NCBI RefSeq assembly: GCF_000321045.1
Contig: NZ_HE578945.1
Coordinates: 995,891-1,059,890 of the forward strand
DNA length: 64,000 nt
Source: Phytobacter massiliensis JC163
GTDB taxonomy: Bacteria; Pseudomonadota; Gammaproteobacteria; Enterobacterales; Enterobacteriaceae
Direction: 5' to 3'
The notes below the pieces were generated by a model. It searched no databases. It saw nothing but the letters and a program-made list of their open reading frames with translations, and had not been told where the DNA came from. Positions 20,040-30,004 of the stretch are shown one piece after another; the stretch's first letter is position 1; each line of letters begins with the position of its first letter. Position numbers and translations under genes: made by a program.

Positions 20040-22027
20040 AGTTTTTTTCGCGCCAGATAGCGCTTATACCATCGCTCGAATACGGCAGCGGGCATGGGTT
20101 TAGCAAATAAAAATCCCTGCCGTTCGTTGACGCCGTTCTTGGTAAGAAAGGCGTCTTCTTTGGCGCTTTCTACCCCTTCGGCAATCACCTGTAAATTGAG
20201 CGCCTGCGCCACGGCGACAATGGCCCGCACCAGCGACTGTGAAACAGGCTGCTTATGGATATCCTTCACAAACGACTGGTCAAGTTTAATGGCATCAATG
20301 GGAAACCTTGCCAGCTGAGAAAGCGACGAATAGCCGGTGCCAAAATCATCCAGATGGATCTGCGAGCCCAGCTCGCTAAACTGCTGAATCACCGACAGGG
20401 CAAGCTCTTCGTTTTCAATCAGGCAGCTCTCAGTCAGTTCGACATCAATAGGGCAGTATTCGAAGTTCAGATCGCTCAGAGCCTGTTTGAGATCGCTAAA
20501 AATAGACTGGTCCGCCAGCTGGCGGGCGGAGACGTTCACCGCGACACGCAGATTAATGCCTTTCTCGCGCCATTTTGCTACCTGACGCACCACGTCCAGC
20601 ATGACCCATCGTCCCAGCGGCACTATCAGCCCGGACTCTTCGGCATAAGAGATGAAATCGAGCGGGGGGATCAGGCCGCGCTCCGGCGATTGCCAGCGCA
20701 CCAGCGCCTCCAGGCTACGCACTTCCCCGCGCCAGGTCATTTTGGGCTGGTAGTGAATCACCAGCTGCTCTTTATCCAGCGCTTTGCGCAGGTTGGTATC
20801 CAGCCATAAGTACTCAAACACCCGCTGGTTCATTTCGGGTGAGAAGACGCAAAATTTCCCGCGCCCGTGCTCTTTTGCCGTATACATCGCCGTATCGGCG
20901 TTGCGGACAATGCTTTCGCGGTCGTTGCCATGCTGAGGCGCCAGCGAAATACCGATTGAGCAGCCGGTATAGACCTCTATCAGCCCAATACGAAACGGCT
21001 GGCGCAGGCGGGTAATAATTCGTGATGCCGTTGCTTCCAGCGCGATTTGCGACGAGTTTGTCGCCAGCACGATAAACTCATCGCCGCCGAGGCGCGCCAG
21101 CGTCTGCCCCTCTTCAAGGCAGCTTAAAATGGCAATTGCGACCGACTGCAACAGCTGATCGCCAAACATATGACCATAGGCATCGTTGACCTTTTTAAAG
21201 TTGTCCAGGTCGAGGTAGACGATGCCGATTTGCGTCTCTCCGCGGTGCTCTATCGCCTGACTTATCAACTCCTGAATGGCATTGCGGTTGGGCAGGCCGG
21301 TAATGGTATCCGTATTGGCCAGCACGCGCAGACGCTCCTGGGCCCGGCGCTCTTCGGTAATATCCGTCCCGGAGCAGATAAGGAAGATCTCGTTTTTCCC
21401 GCTGCCGCTGTGAACGAACTTATTGCGAAACAGAAACAGACGCTGTCCTTTACGGGTTTTAATCCAGCGCTCTACTTCGTAAGGGGTGCCGTTGTGAAAG
21501 AAGTCGCAGATATTCCGCTTTGAGGCCAGCGCCTCTTCTTTGCTCATAAAAAGTTTGAACACGTCCTGGCCAATCACTTCGTGCTCTTTGAGGCCGGTAT
21601 ACTCTTCGCAGAGCCGGTTAAAACGCTGAATAGCGCCCCGGCGATCGAGAATAACAATCACGGAGTTGGCTTCCGAAACGACCTGTTCCGCAAACGAGAG
21701 TCCCTGCACCAGATCGCGGGCAACGGAGGTGGTATCGTGCCAGGCCGACGCGGTGCCGCCCCATTCGTTTTTGGTGATTTTACGCCCCACCAGATGAACG
21801 GGCACGTCCTCGCCAAAAAGGTTAATCCGCAGGGTAAGGCTGGAGGTGATCACCGTCATCTGCCGAAGCTGCGCCGCCTGTTCATCCGTGAGCGTGACCA
21901 CCTGACTTGCTTCGGCGGACTCGTCCGGGGCGAAGTGCAGGGCATTGCTGTCCGCGGTTAACCGCCAGAATGGACTGCCGGAACCGGAATAACGAAACAG
22001 TATGTTCTGTTCCTGGTTGTCTTTCAT
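20036..22027 (-). CDS. rpfR: RpfR: FI-PAS-GGDEF-EAL DSF receptor / c-di-GMP phosphodiesterase (pdeR/gmr orthologue)
   Basis: 663-residue cytoplasmic protein, orthologue of E. coli PdeR (Gmr, 661). Domains: N-terminal FI (RpfF-interaction) domain about 1-100; PAS about 110-225, which in RpfR proteins binds the cis-2 fatty acid; GGDEF about 235-395 with intact GGDEF at 314-318; EAL about 405-655 with EAL at 440-442 and DDFGTGYSS later. Both catalytic motifs are intact. In Cronobacter and Burkholderia, ligand binding raises phosphodiesterase activity and lowers cyclic di-GMP, and the FI domain holds RpfF inactive. In E. coli PdeR instead works with DgcM and MlrA on curli, so both roles are possible. 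Start taken at ATG 22027 with GGGAG five bases upstream; a TTG four codons earlier is less likely. Its stop overlaps the rpfF stop by four bases. Confidence 0.92.
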   Translation of the reverse strand: MKDNQEQNILFRYSGSGSPFWRLTADSNALHFAPDESAEASQVVTLTDEQAAQLRQMTVITSSLTLRINLFGEDVPVHLVGRKITKNEWGGTASAWHDTTSVARDLVQGLSFAEQVVSEANSVIVILDRRGAIQRFNRLCEEYTGLKEHEVIGQDVFKLFMSKEEALASKRNICDFFHNGTPYEVERWIKTRKGQRLFLFRNKFVHSGSGKNEIFLICSGTDITEERRAQERLRVLANTDTITGLPNRNAIQELISQAIEHRGETQIGIVYLDLDNFKKVNDAYGHMFGDQLLQSVAIAILSCLEEGQTLARLGGDEFIVLATNSSQIALEATASRIITRLRQPFRIGLIEVYTGCSIGISLAPQHGNDRESIVRNADTAMYTAKEHGRGKFCVFSPEMNQRVFEYLWLDTNLRKALDKEQLVIHYQPKMTWRGEVRSLEALVRWQSPERGLIPPLDFISYAEESGLIVPLGRWVMLDVVRQVAKWREKGINLRVAVNVSARQLADQSIFSDLKQALSDLNFEYCPIDVELTESCLIENEELALSVIQQFSELGSQIHLDDFGTGYSSLSQLARFPIDAIKLDQSFVKDIHKQPVSQSLVRAIVAVAQALNLQVIAEGVESAKEDAFLTKNGVNERQGFLFAKPMPAAVFERWYKRYLARKKL

Positions 22028-22327
22028 GCTATCTCCCAACCCACCAATAAGCGCAACGAATACTCATTTTCATGGGCGGATTAACCGCCGCTTCACAAGG
22101 TGTAACCAGGGGTGAAAGTCTTGTTTTTATTTACATTCTCATAATAAGACGAGTTTAAGTTAAAAGAATAGCGGCCGGGTGAAATTTGCATAAAACATCA
22201 CAGGAAGGCGCAGCTTTGAGTGTGGCTGGAAATTGGCTGAATGGGTCGTGGAGAATGAAAAATGGGGGGAGGGTCACATATGCCTGGCGGATTGCGTAAT
22301 CGCCCCCCGTAAAGGGGGGCAAAATCA
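22028..22327. other. rpfR-rnb intergenic region with a G/C hairpin
   Basis: 300 bases without a gene. It should hold the rpfR promoter. A perfect stem GCCCCCC/GGGGGGC with a 5-base loop sits at 22302-22320, just after the rnb stop, and is the probable end of the rnb transcript, although no T-run follows on the minus strand. Confidence 0.5.
22302..22320 (-). terminator. Hairpin after rnb
   Basis: Seven-base perfect GC stem 8 bases beyond the rnb stop. Without a T-tract it may act as a 3' end stabiliser or with Rho. Confidence 0.45.
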
Positions 22328-24261
22328 TCACGCGACCGGGCGCGCGATAATGCTACGTGTTTCCATACGAACTTCAGCGATAGTCACATCGATCACATCG
22401 GTAACTTTGTAGACCGTTTCGCCTTTAATCTGCACAGTACCGGTCTCCTGGCTGCAAACCAGTTCGTCACGAACGGCGTGCAGGAACGGTGCCGGAATGA
22501 AGGCGACCGCGCCGTTATCCACCAGGCGCACGCGCATCCCGCCGCGGCTGATATCAATGATTTCGGCGGCGAAACGGGTATCCGTCCCGGCTTTATTTTG
22601 CAGGAAACGGGCGTACAGCCAGTCACCCACGTCGCGCTCGGCCATACGGTTCAGACGACGGCGCTCCGCCATCTGTACGGTAATATCATCTGCCGGCCGC
22701 GCTGCGGTTTCGCCTTTGATCACCGCTTTCAGCAGGCGATGGTTGATCATATCGCCGTACTTACGGATCGGCGATGTCCAGGTAGCATACGCTTCAAGCC
22801 AAGGCCAAAATGGGGGCCCGGATTGATGCTGATTTCTGCAAACGACTGGAAGCGGCGGATGCGGCTGTCGAGGAAGCCCGACGGCTGGGCATCCAGCTCA
22901 CGGCGAAGCTTGCAAAAGCCGTTCAGCGTCAGCACATCTTCCGCATCCACATGCATTCCGTGGCTTTTCAGCAGGGCAGCGAGCTGTTCGCCGTTGGCCG
23001 GGTCGAAGCCCATATGCACGTTATAAACGCCGAAGCCCAGCTTATCGCGCAGCACGCGGGCGGCGCAGATGTTGGCGGCGATCATGGATTCTTCAACAAT
23101 GCGGTTAGCAATCCGGCGTGGCTCGGCGACAATGTCCAGCACTTCGCCTTTTTCGCCAAGGATAAAACGATAATCCGGGCGATCTTTAAACACCAGCGCA
23201 TGGGTCTGACGCCACTGCGAGCGCGCCTGACAAACGCGGTTGAGCAGACGAATCTGGTGAGCTATCGCCTCGCTCTGCGGCTGCCAGCTGCCGTTGTTTT
23301 CAAGCCAGTCCGAAACCTCGTCATAAACCAGCTTCGCTTTAGAGGTAATGGTGGCGGCGAAAAAGGTGATGTTATCTTCGATGGCGCCATCGGCATCCAG
23401 CGTCATGCGGCAGGCGAGCACCGGGCGCACTTCGTTAGCGCGCAGGGAGCAGAGGTCATCTGACAGCTCGCGCGGCAGCATCGGAATATTAAAGCCAGGC
23501 AGATAGTTAGTGAACGCGCGGACTTTCGCCATGCCGTCGAGCTTGCTGCCTTCGGCAATCCAGGCGGTAGGGTCGGCAATCGCCACGGTCAGCTGCAGTT
23601 TGCCTTCGGCGTTCTCTTCAACATAGAGCGCATCGTCCATGTCTTCGGTGCTGGCGCTGTCGATGGTGACAAAATCCAGCGCGGTTAAGTCCACACGCTC
23701 CAGACCTTCGTCCAGCATCTCAGTCGCCACGCCGTTGGGCGCTTCTTTTTCAAGGTTGTGACGGGCCAGGGTGACCCACCACGGGACGAAATGATCGTCA
23801 CCGAACGTGATGAACTGGGTCAGCTCCGCATAAAAACCGCGATCGCCCTTAAGCGGGTGACGGCGCATTTCGGCAACGGCCCAGTCTCCCTCTTTAAAGT
23901 CGTGGGTGACATCGCGCGCGGCGCGGCAGGGAATAGCGTCTTTAAGTAAAGGGTGATCGGGCACAATAGAAAGGCGATCATCCTTTTTATGAACTTTGCC
24001 GACAAAGCGGCTCAGGAACGGCTCAACCAGCTCTTCAGGCTCTGCGGATTCGCGTTCCTTTTCAGTATGAATCACCGCGACGATACGGTCGCCGTGCATG
24101 ACTTTTTTCATCTGCGGCGGCGGGATGAAATAGCTTTTTTGCCCATCGACTTCGAGAAAACCAAAGCCTTTTTCCGTGGCCTTAACCACACCTTCCGCAC
24201 GTGGAGTCTGGGAATGAAGTTGCTGTTTTAGCTGCGCGAGCAGCGGGTTGTCCTGAAACAT
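22328..24261 (-). pseudogene. rnb: Exoribonuclease II, frameshifted (rnb)
   Basis: RNase II degrades RNA 3' to 5' processively. The first frame (24261 to about 22800) encodes cold-shock domains and the RNB domain with the metal-binding [12 protein letters not shown]. Near 22794-22801 (GLGL followed by KRMLPG where the family has [15 protein letters not shown]) one base is missing; the true C-terminal part, including the rest of the RNB signature with its catalytic arginine and the S1 domain, continues in another frame to 22328. Adding one base gives exactly 644 residues, the E. coli length. As read, the protein ends after 504 residues and would lack the catalytic arginine and S1 domain. A sequencing deletion must be excluded. 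Confidence 0.88.
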
Positions 24262-24368
24262 AGTTATCTATTTTCGTGGCTGAAAGAGCGGCTGACAGTT
24301 TTACGCGAATCTGACCGTTGCAGCAAGCGCTCTTTCGTTATTAGCCACTGGTCTGGCGTGCGGGTTGT

Positions 24369-25517
24369 TCAGGGAAAAGTGACATCGCCCGCGGCAATTT
24401 TAAGGCGGTTGAACCAGCCGCAAAGCGCGCTCCAGATAAGCAGCGAAATGGCAGAAGCTTCGCTGAATCCGCTCTCTTTCAGGAGCGCTAAATGGGCCGG
24501 ACTAAACCTGTCAGGCGCGCAGGTAAGGTGTTGCACGCTCTGCAAAACCGCATGCGCTTTTTTATCCTCGCCGCTGTGACTCAGCGGGTCGTCAGACAAT
24601 ACAGCCTCAGCCAGTATCGCCCCTTCCTGACGGTATTCGCCAAAACAGCTTACGCTGCCGTTGACGCGCGCAGTATAGAGGGCGGCAAGCTGCTGCCACG
24701 GCTCGTCAGACGCCTCGCCGACCACCGCCTGGTATATCTCCCCCAGCGCATCCAGTGTGGAAGCGTGGTGGGCCAGCACCGGCGCCAGCAGGCGGAACGC
24801 AGGCAGCGGCTGCCAGTTAGCCAGCGACTCCAGTTGACGGGCGCTGGCCGTGCGAATTTCCACGCCCTCGATACCCGGCTGCCACGACCCCGAAAGGTCG
24901 GCAAAGCGCCCGGATGCGGAGGGCTGCTGCATCTCCATACCGGGTAGCCAGCGAACCGGCTGCCCAAGCAGCGCCTGGAAGACGGCAACGGCCCGCGCCT
25001 GAAAACTGATAAAGCCGATAATCTGGCTCATCAGCACGATGTCATGCCGGGTCAGGCCGACGTCTTCGAGCTGTTGGCGGGCGCGGGCGTCAATCACGTC
25101 GGGTGAAAATGCCAGCTGGCGGGCGAACTGGGTCATCTGCGCCAGACGCTGATTGCTCTCTCTGGACGAATCAGGGCCGGGAAGCGGCGCGAGGCGGGCG
25201 GCATAATGGTTGCAAAGACGCTGGACGCCATAAACCTGCGCCACGGTGAGGGCAGTGCTCAGGCGATCGTAGGCGCTGAAGGTATGCAGGCGGTTAACCA
25301 TTACCCGCTGTGCAAAGAGCAGGTTATAGACCTTTCTGGCAGGTTGCAGCCAGCCTTCAAGCGTGGTGGTGAACGCTGGCGGCAGCGTCAGATTAAGCAG
25401 AAAGGGATCGTCAACGGCGGCCGCTTCGGGAACCAGTGGCAGCGCCTGCGCCTGACGGGTACTCGACTGGGTTTCGTGATACCAGTGACTTTTGCCGGAA
25501 AAGCGGCGTTGTTCCAT
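24369..25517 (-). CDS. yciW: YciW, AhpD-like fold protein of the cysteine regulon
   Basis: 382-residue protein corresponding to E. coli YciW (about 375). It belongs to the carboxymuconolactone decarboxylase/AhpD-like group; E. coli yciW is under CysB control and has been linked to L-cysteine metabolism, but no reaction is firmly assigned. The N terminus MEQRRFSGKSHWYHETQSS and the segment DIVLMSQIIGFISFQARAVA resemble the E. coli protein. The gap to rnb is 107 bases. Confidence 0.85.
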   Translation of the reverse strand: MEQRRFSGKSHWYHETQSSTRQAQALPLVPEAAAVDDPFLLNLTLPPAFTTTLEGWLQPARKVYNLLFAQRVMVNRLHTFSAYDRLSTALTVAQVYGVQRLCNHYAARLAPLPGPDSSRESNQRLAQMTQFARQLAFSPDVIDARARQQLEDVGLTRHDIVLMSQIIGFISFQARAVAVFQALLGQPVRWLPGMEMQQPSASGRFADLSGSWQPGIEGVEIRTASARQLESLANWQPLPAFRLLAPVLAHHASTLDALGEIYQAVVGEASDEPWQQLAALYTARVNGSVSCFGEYRQEGAILAEAVLSDDPLSHSGEDKKAHAVLQSVQHLTCAPDRFSPAHLALLKESGFSEASAISLLIWSALCGWFNRLKIAAGDVTFP

Positions 25518-25663
25518 GGTCGTTCCTTGGTCTGAAAAAGGCGATCCCTGACATCGTTAAGAAGGGATCTTTTTCGCTGCTTTATCCTGGCGTAAGCCGT
25601 CAGGAGGACCAAAGAATGTTGCGTGATAATAAATAGCGGAACGCTATAAAGGCCGGGAGAAAT

Positions 25664-25683
25664 CGCCCCCGGAACGGGGGGCG
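25664..25683 (-). terminator. fabI downstream hairpin
   Basis: Stem CGCCCCC/GGGGGCG starting 9 bases after the fabI stop; like the rnb hairpin it has no strong T-tract. Confidence 0.5.
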
Positions 25684-25691
25684 AAAAGGGA

Positions 25692-26480
25692 TTATTTCAG
25701 TTCCAGTTCGTTCATTGCGGCAATGCTGAAACCGCCGTCAACGTGAACCACTTCACCGGAGATACCGGCAGAGAGGTCAGAGCAGAGGAACGCTGCGGAG
25801 TTACCCACGTCTTCGATGGTAACGGTACGACGAATCGGCGTAACCGCTTCACAGTGCGCCAGCATCTTACGGAAATCTTTAATACCGGATGCGGCCAGGG
25901 TGCGGATCGGGCCAGCAGAGATGGCATTGACGCGTACGCCCTCAGGACCCATCGCGTTCGCCATGTAGCGCACGTTGGCTTCCAGAGAGGCCTTCGCCAG
26001 ACCCATAACGTTGTAGTTAGGGATTGCGCGCTCAGCACCCAGATAGGAGAGGGTCAGCAGAGCGGAGCCAGGGTTGAGCATTTCACGGCAGGCTTTTGCC
26101 AGCGCGACGAAGCTGTAAGCGCTGATGTCGTGAGCGATTTTGAAGCCTTCACGGGTGACTGCATTCACATAGTCGCCGTCCAGCTGGTCGCCAGGGGCAA
26201 AACCGATGGAGTGAACGAAACCGTCAAACTTCGGCCACACTTTTGCCAGCTCGCCGAACAGCGCGTTGATGCTGTCGTCTTCTGCAACATCGCAGGGCAG
26301 TACAATGCTGGAACCCAGCTGTGCGGCAAACTCTTCCACGCGGCCTTTCAGTTTATCGTTCTGATAGGTGAACGCCAGTTCAGCGCCTTCGCGGTGCATA
26401 GCTTGCGCGATACCATAGGCGATGGAAAGTTTGCTGGCAACGCCAGTCACCAGAATGCGCTTACCGGTAAGAAAACCCAT
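25692..26480 (-). CDS. fabI: Enoyl-[acyl-carrier-protein] reductase (NADH) FabI
   Basis: Final reductive step of each fatty acid elongation cycle. 262 residues as in E. coli. SDR-type cofactor segment (ITGVAS-like [15 protein letters not shown]), SIGFAP, and the catalytic Tyr-x6-Lys in [12 protein letters not shown] are all present. Highly conserved over the whole length. The gene is monocistronic here, with a hairpin after it. Its relation to RpfF is notable, because RpfF diverts acyl-ACP intermediates of the same pathway. Confidence 0.97.
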   Translation of the reverse strand: MGFLTGKRILVTGVASKLSIAYGIAQAMHREGAELAFTYQNDKLKGRVEEFAAQLGSSIVLPCDVAEDDSINALFGELAKVWPKFDGFVHSIGFAPGDQLDGDYVNAVTREGFKIAHDISAYSFVALAKACREMLNPGSALLTLSYLGAERAIPNYNVMGLAKASLEANVRYMANAMGPEGVRVNAISAGPIRTLAASGIKDFRKMLAHCEAVTPIRRTVTIEDVGNSAAFLCSDLSAGISGEVVHVDGGFSIAAMNELELK

Positions 26481-26947
26481 AGCTTTTAATCCTTATAGTC
26501 ATTGCTTTTATTTACTTTAGCAATCAGATGGTTGCGATTGCCATTTCAACTTAAATCAAAACGAAGGCGAATTATCCCAGCCACAGCGGGCGGTGTCACG
26601 CTTTTTCCGTGGCGGCAGGCGTGCCGGCGGGCTTCGTTCAGACGGCGTTGATGACAGTTCGATACAGCGAAAGTATATCATCAGACTAAGATTGCGAGTC
26701 ATCCAACCAGCGGAGGGAAGGAGGCGCTGAGGGGGCGGTCTATACTGCGAAGTACTCAGTATAAGATTTAACGTAGATAGCGGAATGTGACATGGTTTAA
26801 ATGAATTTGTTTGATGACATATTAACGATTTATTAATTATTAATATGAATAAATAAAGCTCACCTGGATGATATTTTATGGAAAAATAATATTTTCTCAT
26901 GCCGGGCTAGCATATGCTGCGTTCGCAGGCGTAATAAGGAGCGGGCA
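26481..26947. other. fabI-fimbrial gene intergenic region
   Basis: 467 bases holding the divergent promoters of fabI and the fimbrial gene. The half near the fimbrial gene (26750-26900) is very AT-rich. A 114-codon open frame on the minus strand here has no ribosome binding site or recognisable family and is rejected. No repeat was recognised. Confidence 0.4.
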
Positions 26948-28135
26948 ATGCGAAAAATCACTTCTCTCTTGATTGTGTATAGTGCGTTATATCTTTTTTC
27001 TGCAGACCTTTTTGCCGGGGAGCTGGATATCACGACTGTAAATCCTGCCAGACCCACGGTCATGACGTTGTTAACATCACAAAAAATCACCCTCGGTAAT
27101 AGTATTCCCAACTGTACTATGATTGGCGGTTATATCAGACAAAATGTTGGGTCTAATGTTGTTGACACGCATGGTCGGTCCGCTGTGTATTATCTTTCAA
27201 TGCAAAAAGATGTGACCTCTGGGGAAGAAGTCTGCGCCGGACAGTATGCAAATTATAAAATCTACAAAACCACAGTAGATGGTATTGGCATTTCATATAA
27301 TGATGCCGATCCTGGTTCGCAATCCAGAGGCAAGATCATTCCTTTGTGGCCACAACTAATCCCCAAATCGACCTATTCAGGTTCTTCAGTCAGAATTGAT
27401 GCCTGGGTTGATATTCGTTTGTGGAAATACTCTTCTGCACCTAATACGTTGCCAGCAGGTCTGCTCGATGTGAAAGGCCCCATGATTGTGCAGGTTGTAG
27501 GGCCGGTTGCTGGCGATACCTTAAATACCTGTTCCACAGATAAAGCCGTTGCCGGGACGTCGACGGTTTGCTTCACGGACAGACGCGTTCCTGTCTACAT
27601 GTCAACCATCTACGCCAGCACCTGCGAATTCGTCAATGCCTCGAAGACCGTGCAGATGGGGGCGCGCAATATCCCGCCCAACGCGGCGCAAGGGTACGGT
27701 ACGCCCTGGGTCGATGCCAGCTTCCAGCTCCGTTGCCCGGACGCCTGGGGGTACAGCAGCGATGTAGCCAATATCTCGACTATCACGCCCAATAACGGGG
27801 TGATGGTCACTGTCCAGCCTTACGATGGTTTTGTGGATGCCAGTAACGGCATTATCAAACTCGACGGTAGCGGGGCGCAGGGGGTCGGCATTCAGCTTGC
27901 GTGGGGGGATTATACCGGTCAGGGTGCGGTGCCCGCAAAACCGGTAAAACTGAACACGCCGACCTACGCCAACACCATTAGCAGTAACTTTAGCGCCGCC
28001 CCTTATGCCATCGGCAGTAATCCGGCTTCTGGCGATGGCACTATTAATATGGCCGCGCGCTATATCCGTACCACGGGGACGCTACAACCCGGCCCGGCTA
28101 ACGCAAAAGTTGAAATCCTGGCGAACTACCAGTAA
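26948..28135 (+). CDS. Orphan fimbrial adhesin-like protein
   Basis: 395-residue secreted protein. A signal peptide (about 1-24, ending near LFAGEL) is followed by an N-terminal domain with a disulfide-type Cys pair (NCTMIGG, EEVCAGQ), a middle part with further Cys pairs, and a C-terminal pilin-type domain ending RYIRTTGTLQPG and VEILANYQ, the usual FimH/FimA-like end with a penultimate aromatic pattern used in donor-strand exchange. It is therefore probably a chaperone-usher tip adhesin or minor subunit, but no chaperone or usher gene lies nearby. The 5' part is visibly more AT-rich than the 3' part, suggesting exchange of the receptor-binding domain. TAAGGAG lies six bases before the ATG. 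Partner fimbrial genes must be elsewhere if it works. Confidence 0.78.
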   Translation: MRKITSLLIVYSALYLFSADLFAGELDITTVNPARPTVMTLLTSQKITLGNSIPNCTMIGGYIRQNVGSNVVDTHGRSAVYYLSMQKDVTSGEEVCAGQYANYKIYKTTVDGIGISYNDADPGSQSRGKIIPLWPQLIPKSTYSGSSVRIDAWVDIRLWKYSSAPNTLPAGLLDVKGPMIVQVVGPVAGDTLNTCSTDKAVAGTSTVCFTDRRVPVYMSTIYASTCEFVNASKTVQMGARNIPPNAAQGYGTPWVDASFQLRCPDAWGYSSDVANISTITPNNGVMVTVQPYDGFVDASNGIIKLDGSGAQGVGIQLAWGDYTGQGAVPAKPVKLNTPTYANTISSNFSAAPYAIGSNPASGDGTINMAARYIRTTGTLQPGPANAKVEILANYQ

Positions 28136-28161
28136 CGGGGGGACGCGGATGCTGCGATCTG

Positions 28162-28190
28162 GTAGCCCGGATAAGCGTAGCGCATCCGGG
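28162..28190. repeat. REP (palindromic unit) element
   Basis: GTAGCCCGGATAAGCGTAGC followed by GCATCCGGG: the classic enterobacterial REP inverted repeat, between the convergent fimbrial gene and sapF. Confidence 0.85.
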
Positions 28191-28203
28191 AAAAGCAAAC
28201 GCC

Positions 28204-29010
28204 TTAGCGATCCTGCCGCCAGGCGTCTGCCGTCAGCGCCTCGCCAAAGTGCCCCGCAATCAGACGCTTGGTCAAATCATGCAGAGGGGAGGCGAGCACG
28301 CTGGCGGTACTGCCGCGTTCGACCACTTCCCCCTGATGCATCACCAGTAGCTGGTCGCTGATGTGCTTCATCATGCCGATATGCTGGGTCACGTAAATGT
28401 ACGAAATGCCCTGTTTTTCCTGCAACTCCAGCATCAGATTGATAAGCTGGGAGCGCATGGACATATCCAGCGAGGCCAGCGCTTCGTCAGCAATGATCAC
28501 TTTCGGGCGCAGAATGAGCGCCCGCGCCAGCCCCAGACGCTGTTTTTGCCCCGGCGCGAACATATAGGGGTAGTAGCTGGCGTGATCCGGCAGCAGGCCC
28601 ACCATTCGCAGCGTCTCATAGATGCGCTTTTTCCGCGCCTCCGGCTCCAGGTCAGTGTTCAGACGCAGCGGAAAATCCAGGATCTGCGAGATACGCTGGC
28701 GCGGGTTGAGCGATGTCGAGGGGTCCTGAAAAATCATCCTGATGCGCTGGCTGCGAAAAGAGTAATCGCCATAGTGAAGGGGATGATCGTCAATCAGCAG
28801 CTCGCCGGTTGTCGGCTCTATCATGCCCGCCAGCATTTTCGCCAGCGTCGACTTGCCAGAGCCGTTTTCGCCAATGATTGCCAGCGTCTGTTTCTCGCGC
28901 AGGGTAAAGCTCAGCGGCTTGACCGCTTCGACAGTTTGCGGGCGGAACCATCCCGTGCGATAGCGAAAGGTCTTGCTCAGATTACGCACTTCAAGCAGGG
29001 TTTCGACCAT
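28204..29010 (-). CDS. sapF: Sap/peptide ABC transporter ATP-binding protein SapF
   Basis: 268-residue ATPase, same length as E. coli SapF. Walker A GENGSGKS near residue 47, Walker B VIIADEALASLD; the signature is FAPGQKQRLGLARAL in place of LSGGQ, as in the E. coli protein. With SapD it powers the SapBC permease. Sap is tied to antimicrobial peptide resistance in Salmonella and Haemophilus and to putrescine export in E. coli. It is the last gene of sapABCDF, one base after sapD. Confidence 0.95.
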   Translation of the reverse strand: MVETLLEVRNLSKTFRYRTGWFRPQTVEAVKPLSFTLREKQTLAIIGENGSGKSTLAKMLAGMIEPTTGELLIDDHPLHYGDYSFRSQRIRMIFQDPSTSLNPRQRISQILDFPLRLNTDLEPEARKKRIYETLRMVGLLPDHASYYPYMFAPGQKQRLGLARALILRPKVIIADEALASLDMSMRSQLINLMLELQEKQGISYIYVTQHIGMMKHISDQLLVMHQGEVVERGSTASVLASPLHDLTKRLIAGHFGEALTADAWRQDR

Positions 29011-29011
29011 T

Positions 29012-30004
29012 TCACTCTCTCTCCATGTTCAGCGGAAAATGGCAGGCGAAAAGATGATTTTTCGCCCCAGCCAGGCGTGGCGTCTCCACGCATTTTCGTT
29101 GCGCGTACGGACAACGGGGGCCAAGGCGGCAGCCTATCGGCAACTGTTCCAGCAGCGGTATCGAACCGGGGAGCGTGTTCAGGCGGCTTTTGTGCGGCAT
29201 GGCGCTGCCAAAGTCGGGAATAGCGCGAATCAGCGCCTGGGTATACGGGTGATGCGGCACGCTAATCAGCTCCTCGCTTGGTGCGGTCTCCACCGTCTGG
29301 CCGCAGTACATCACATTAATGCGGTCCGCCCACTTGCTCAGCATCTGCAGGTCGTGGCTGATAAGCAGAATGGTCGTGTTGTTATTCTGGTTAAGCCGGG
29401 AGAGCAGGCGGAAAATCTGCGCCTGCGTCGTTGGCTCCATGGCGTTGGTCGGTTCATCGGCAATCAGCAGACGCGGCTGATTAGCCAGCGCAATGGCGAT
29501 CATCACCTTCTGGCACTCGCCGTCGGTCAGCTCATAGGGAAAACTGCGCATCGCATCTTTATGATCTTTGATGCCCACCCGGTGCAGAAGCTCAATGGCG
29601 CGGCGTTTGCGCCAGCCAAAGCGCTGCCAGATTTTACCTTTAAAAGTCCAGCGGGGGATGTTCTGCATCAGTTGTTTCCCCACCCGCTCCGACGGGTCGA
29701 GACAGGATTGCGGCTCCTGGAAAATCATCGACACGTTATGGCCCAGCAGCTTACGCCGCTCGCGCGCCGACAAACGCATAAGGTCGATATCATCAAAGCG
29801 CATGCGGTCGGCGGTGACGCGCCAGTTTTCTTTGGTCACGCCGCAGATAGCCTTGGCGATAAGGCTCTTGCCGGAGCCTGATTCGCCCACCAGCCCGCGA
29901 ATCTCGCCTTCGGCCATGGTCAGGCTCACTCTGTCCACGGCTTTAACCCAGTTCTCGCCGGTTTTTACTTCGATGGTCAGATTACGGATATCCAGCAGCG
30001 GCAT
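29012..30004 (-). CDS. sapD: Sap ABC transporter ATP-binding protein SapD
   Basis: 330-residue ATPase of the oligopeptide transporter family, same length as in E. coli. Walker A GESGSGKS, Walker [10 protein letters not shown], degenerate signature LTDGECQKV, and the C-terminal oligopeptide/dipeptide extension with [16 protein letters not shown] cysteines. In E. coli SapD also supports Trk potassium uptake by its ATP-binding activity. It overlaps the sapC stop by one base. Confidence 0.95.
   Translation of the reverse strand: MPLLDIRNLTIEVKTGENWVKAVDRVSLTMAEGEIRGLVGESGSGKSLIAKAICGVTKENWRVTADRMRFDDIDLMRLSARERRKLLGHNVSMIFQEPQSCLDPSERVGKQLMQNIPRWTFKGKIWQRFGWRKRRAIELLHRVGIKDHKDAMRSFPYELTDGECQKVMIAIALANQPRLLIADEPTNAMEPTTQAQIFRLLSRLNQNNNTTILLISHDLQMLSKWADRINVMYCGQTVETAPSEELISVPHHPYTQALIRAIPDFGSAMPHKSRLNTLPGSIPLLEQLPIGCRLGPRCPYAQRKCVETPRLAGAKNHLFACHFPLNMERE

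Noticed and set aside
26556-26900. 114-codon open frame on the minus strand between fabI and the fimbrial gene
   Set aside because: AT-rich intergenic DNA, no ribosome site, no domain; covers the probable promoters.
28973-29881. 302-codon open frame on the plus strand
   Set aside because: Antisense to sapD and the end of sapF; a shadow frame.
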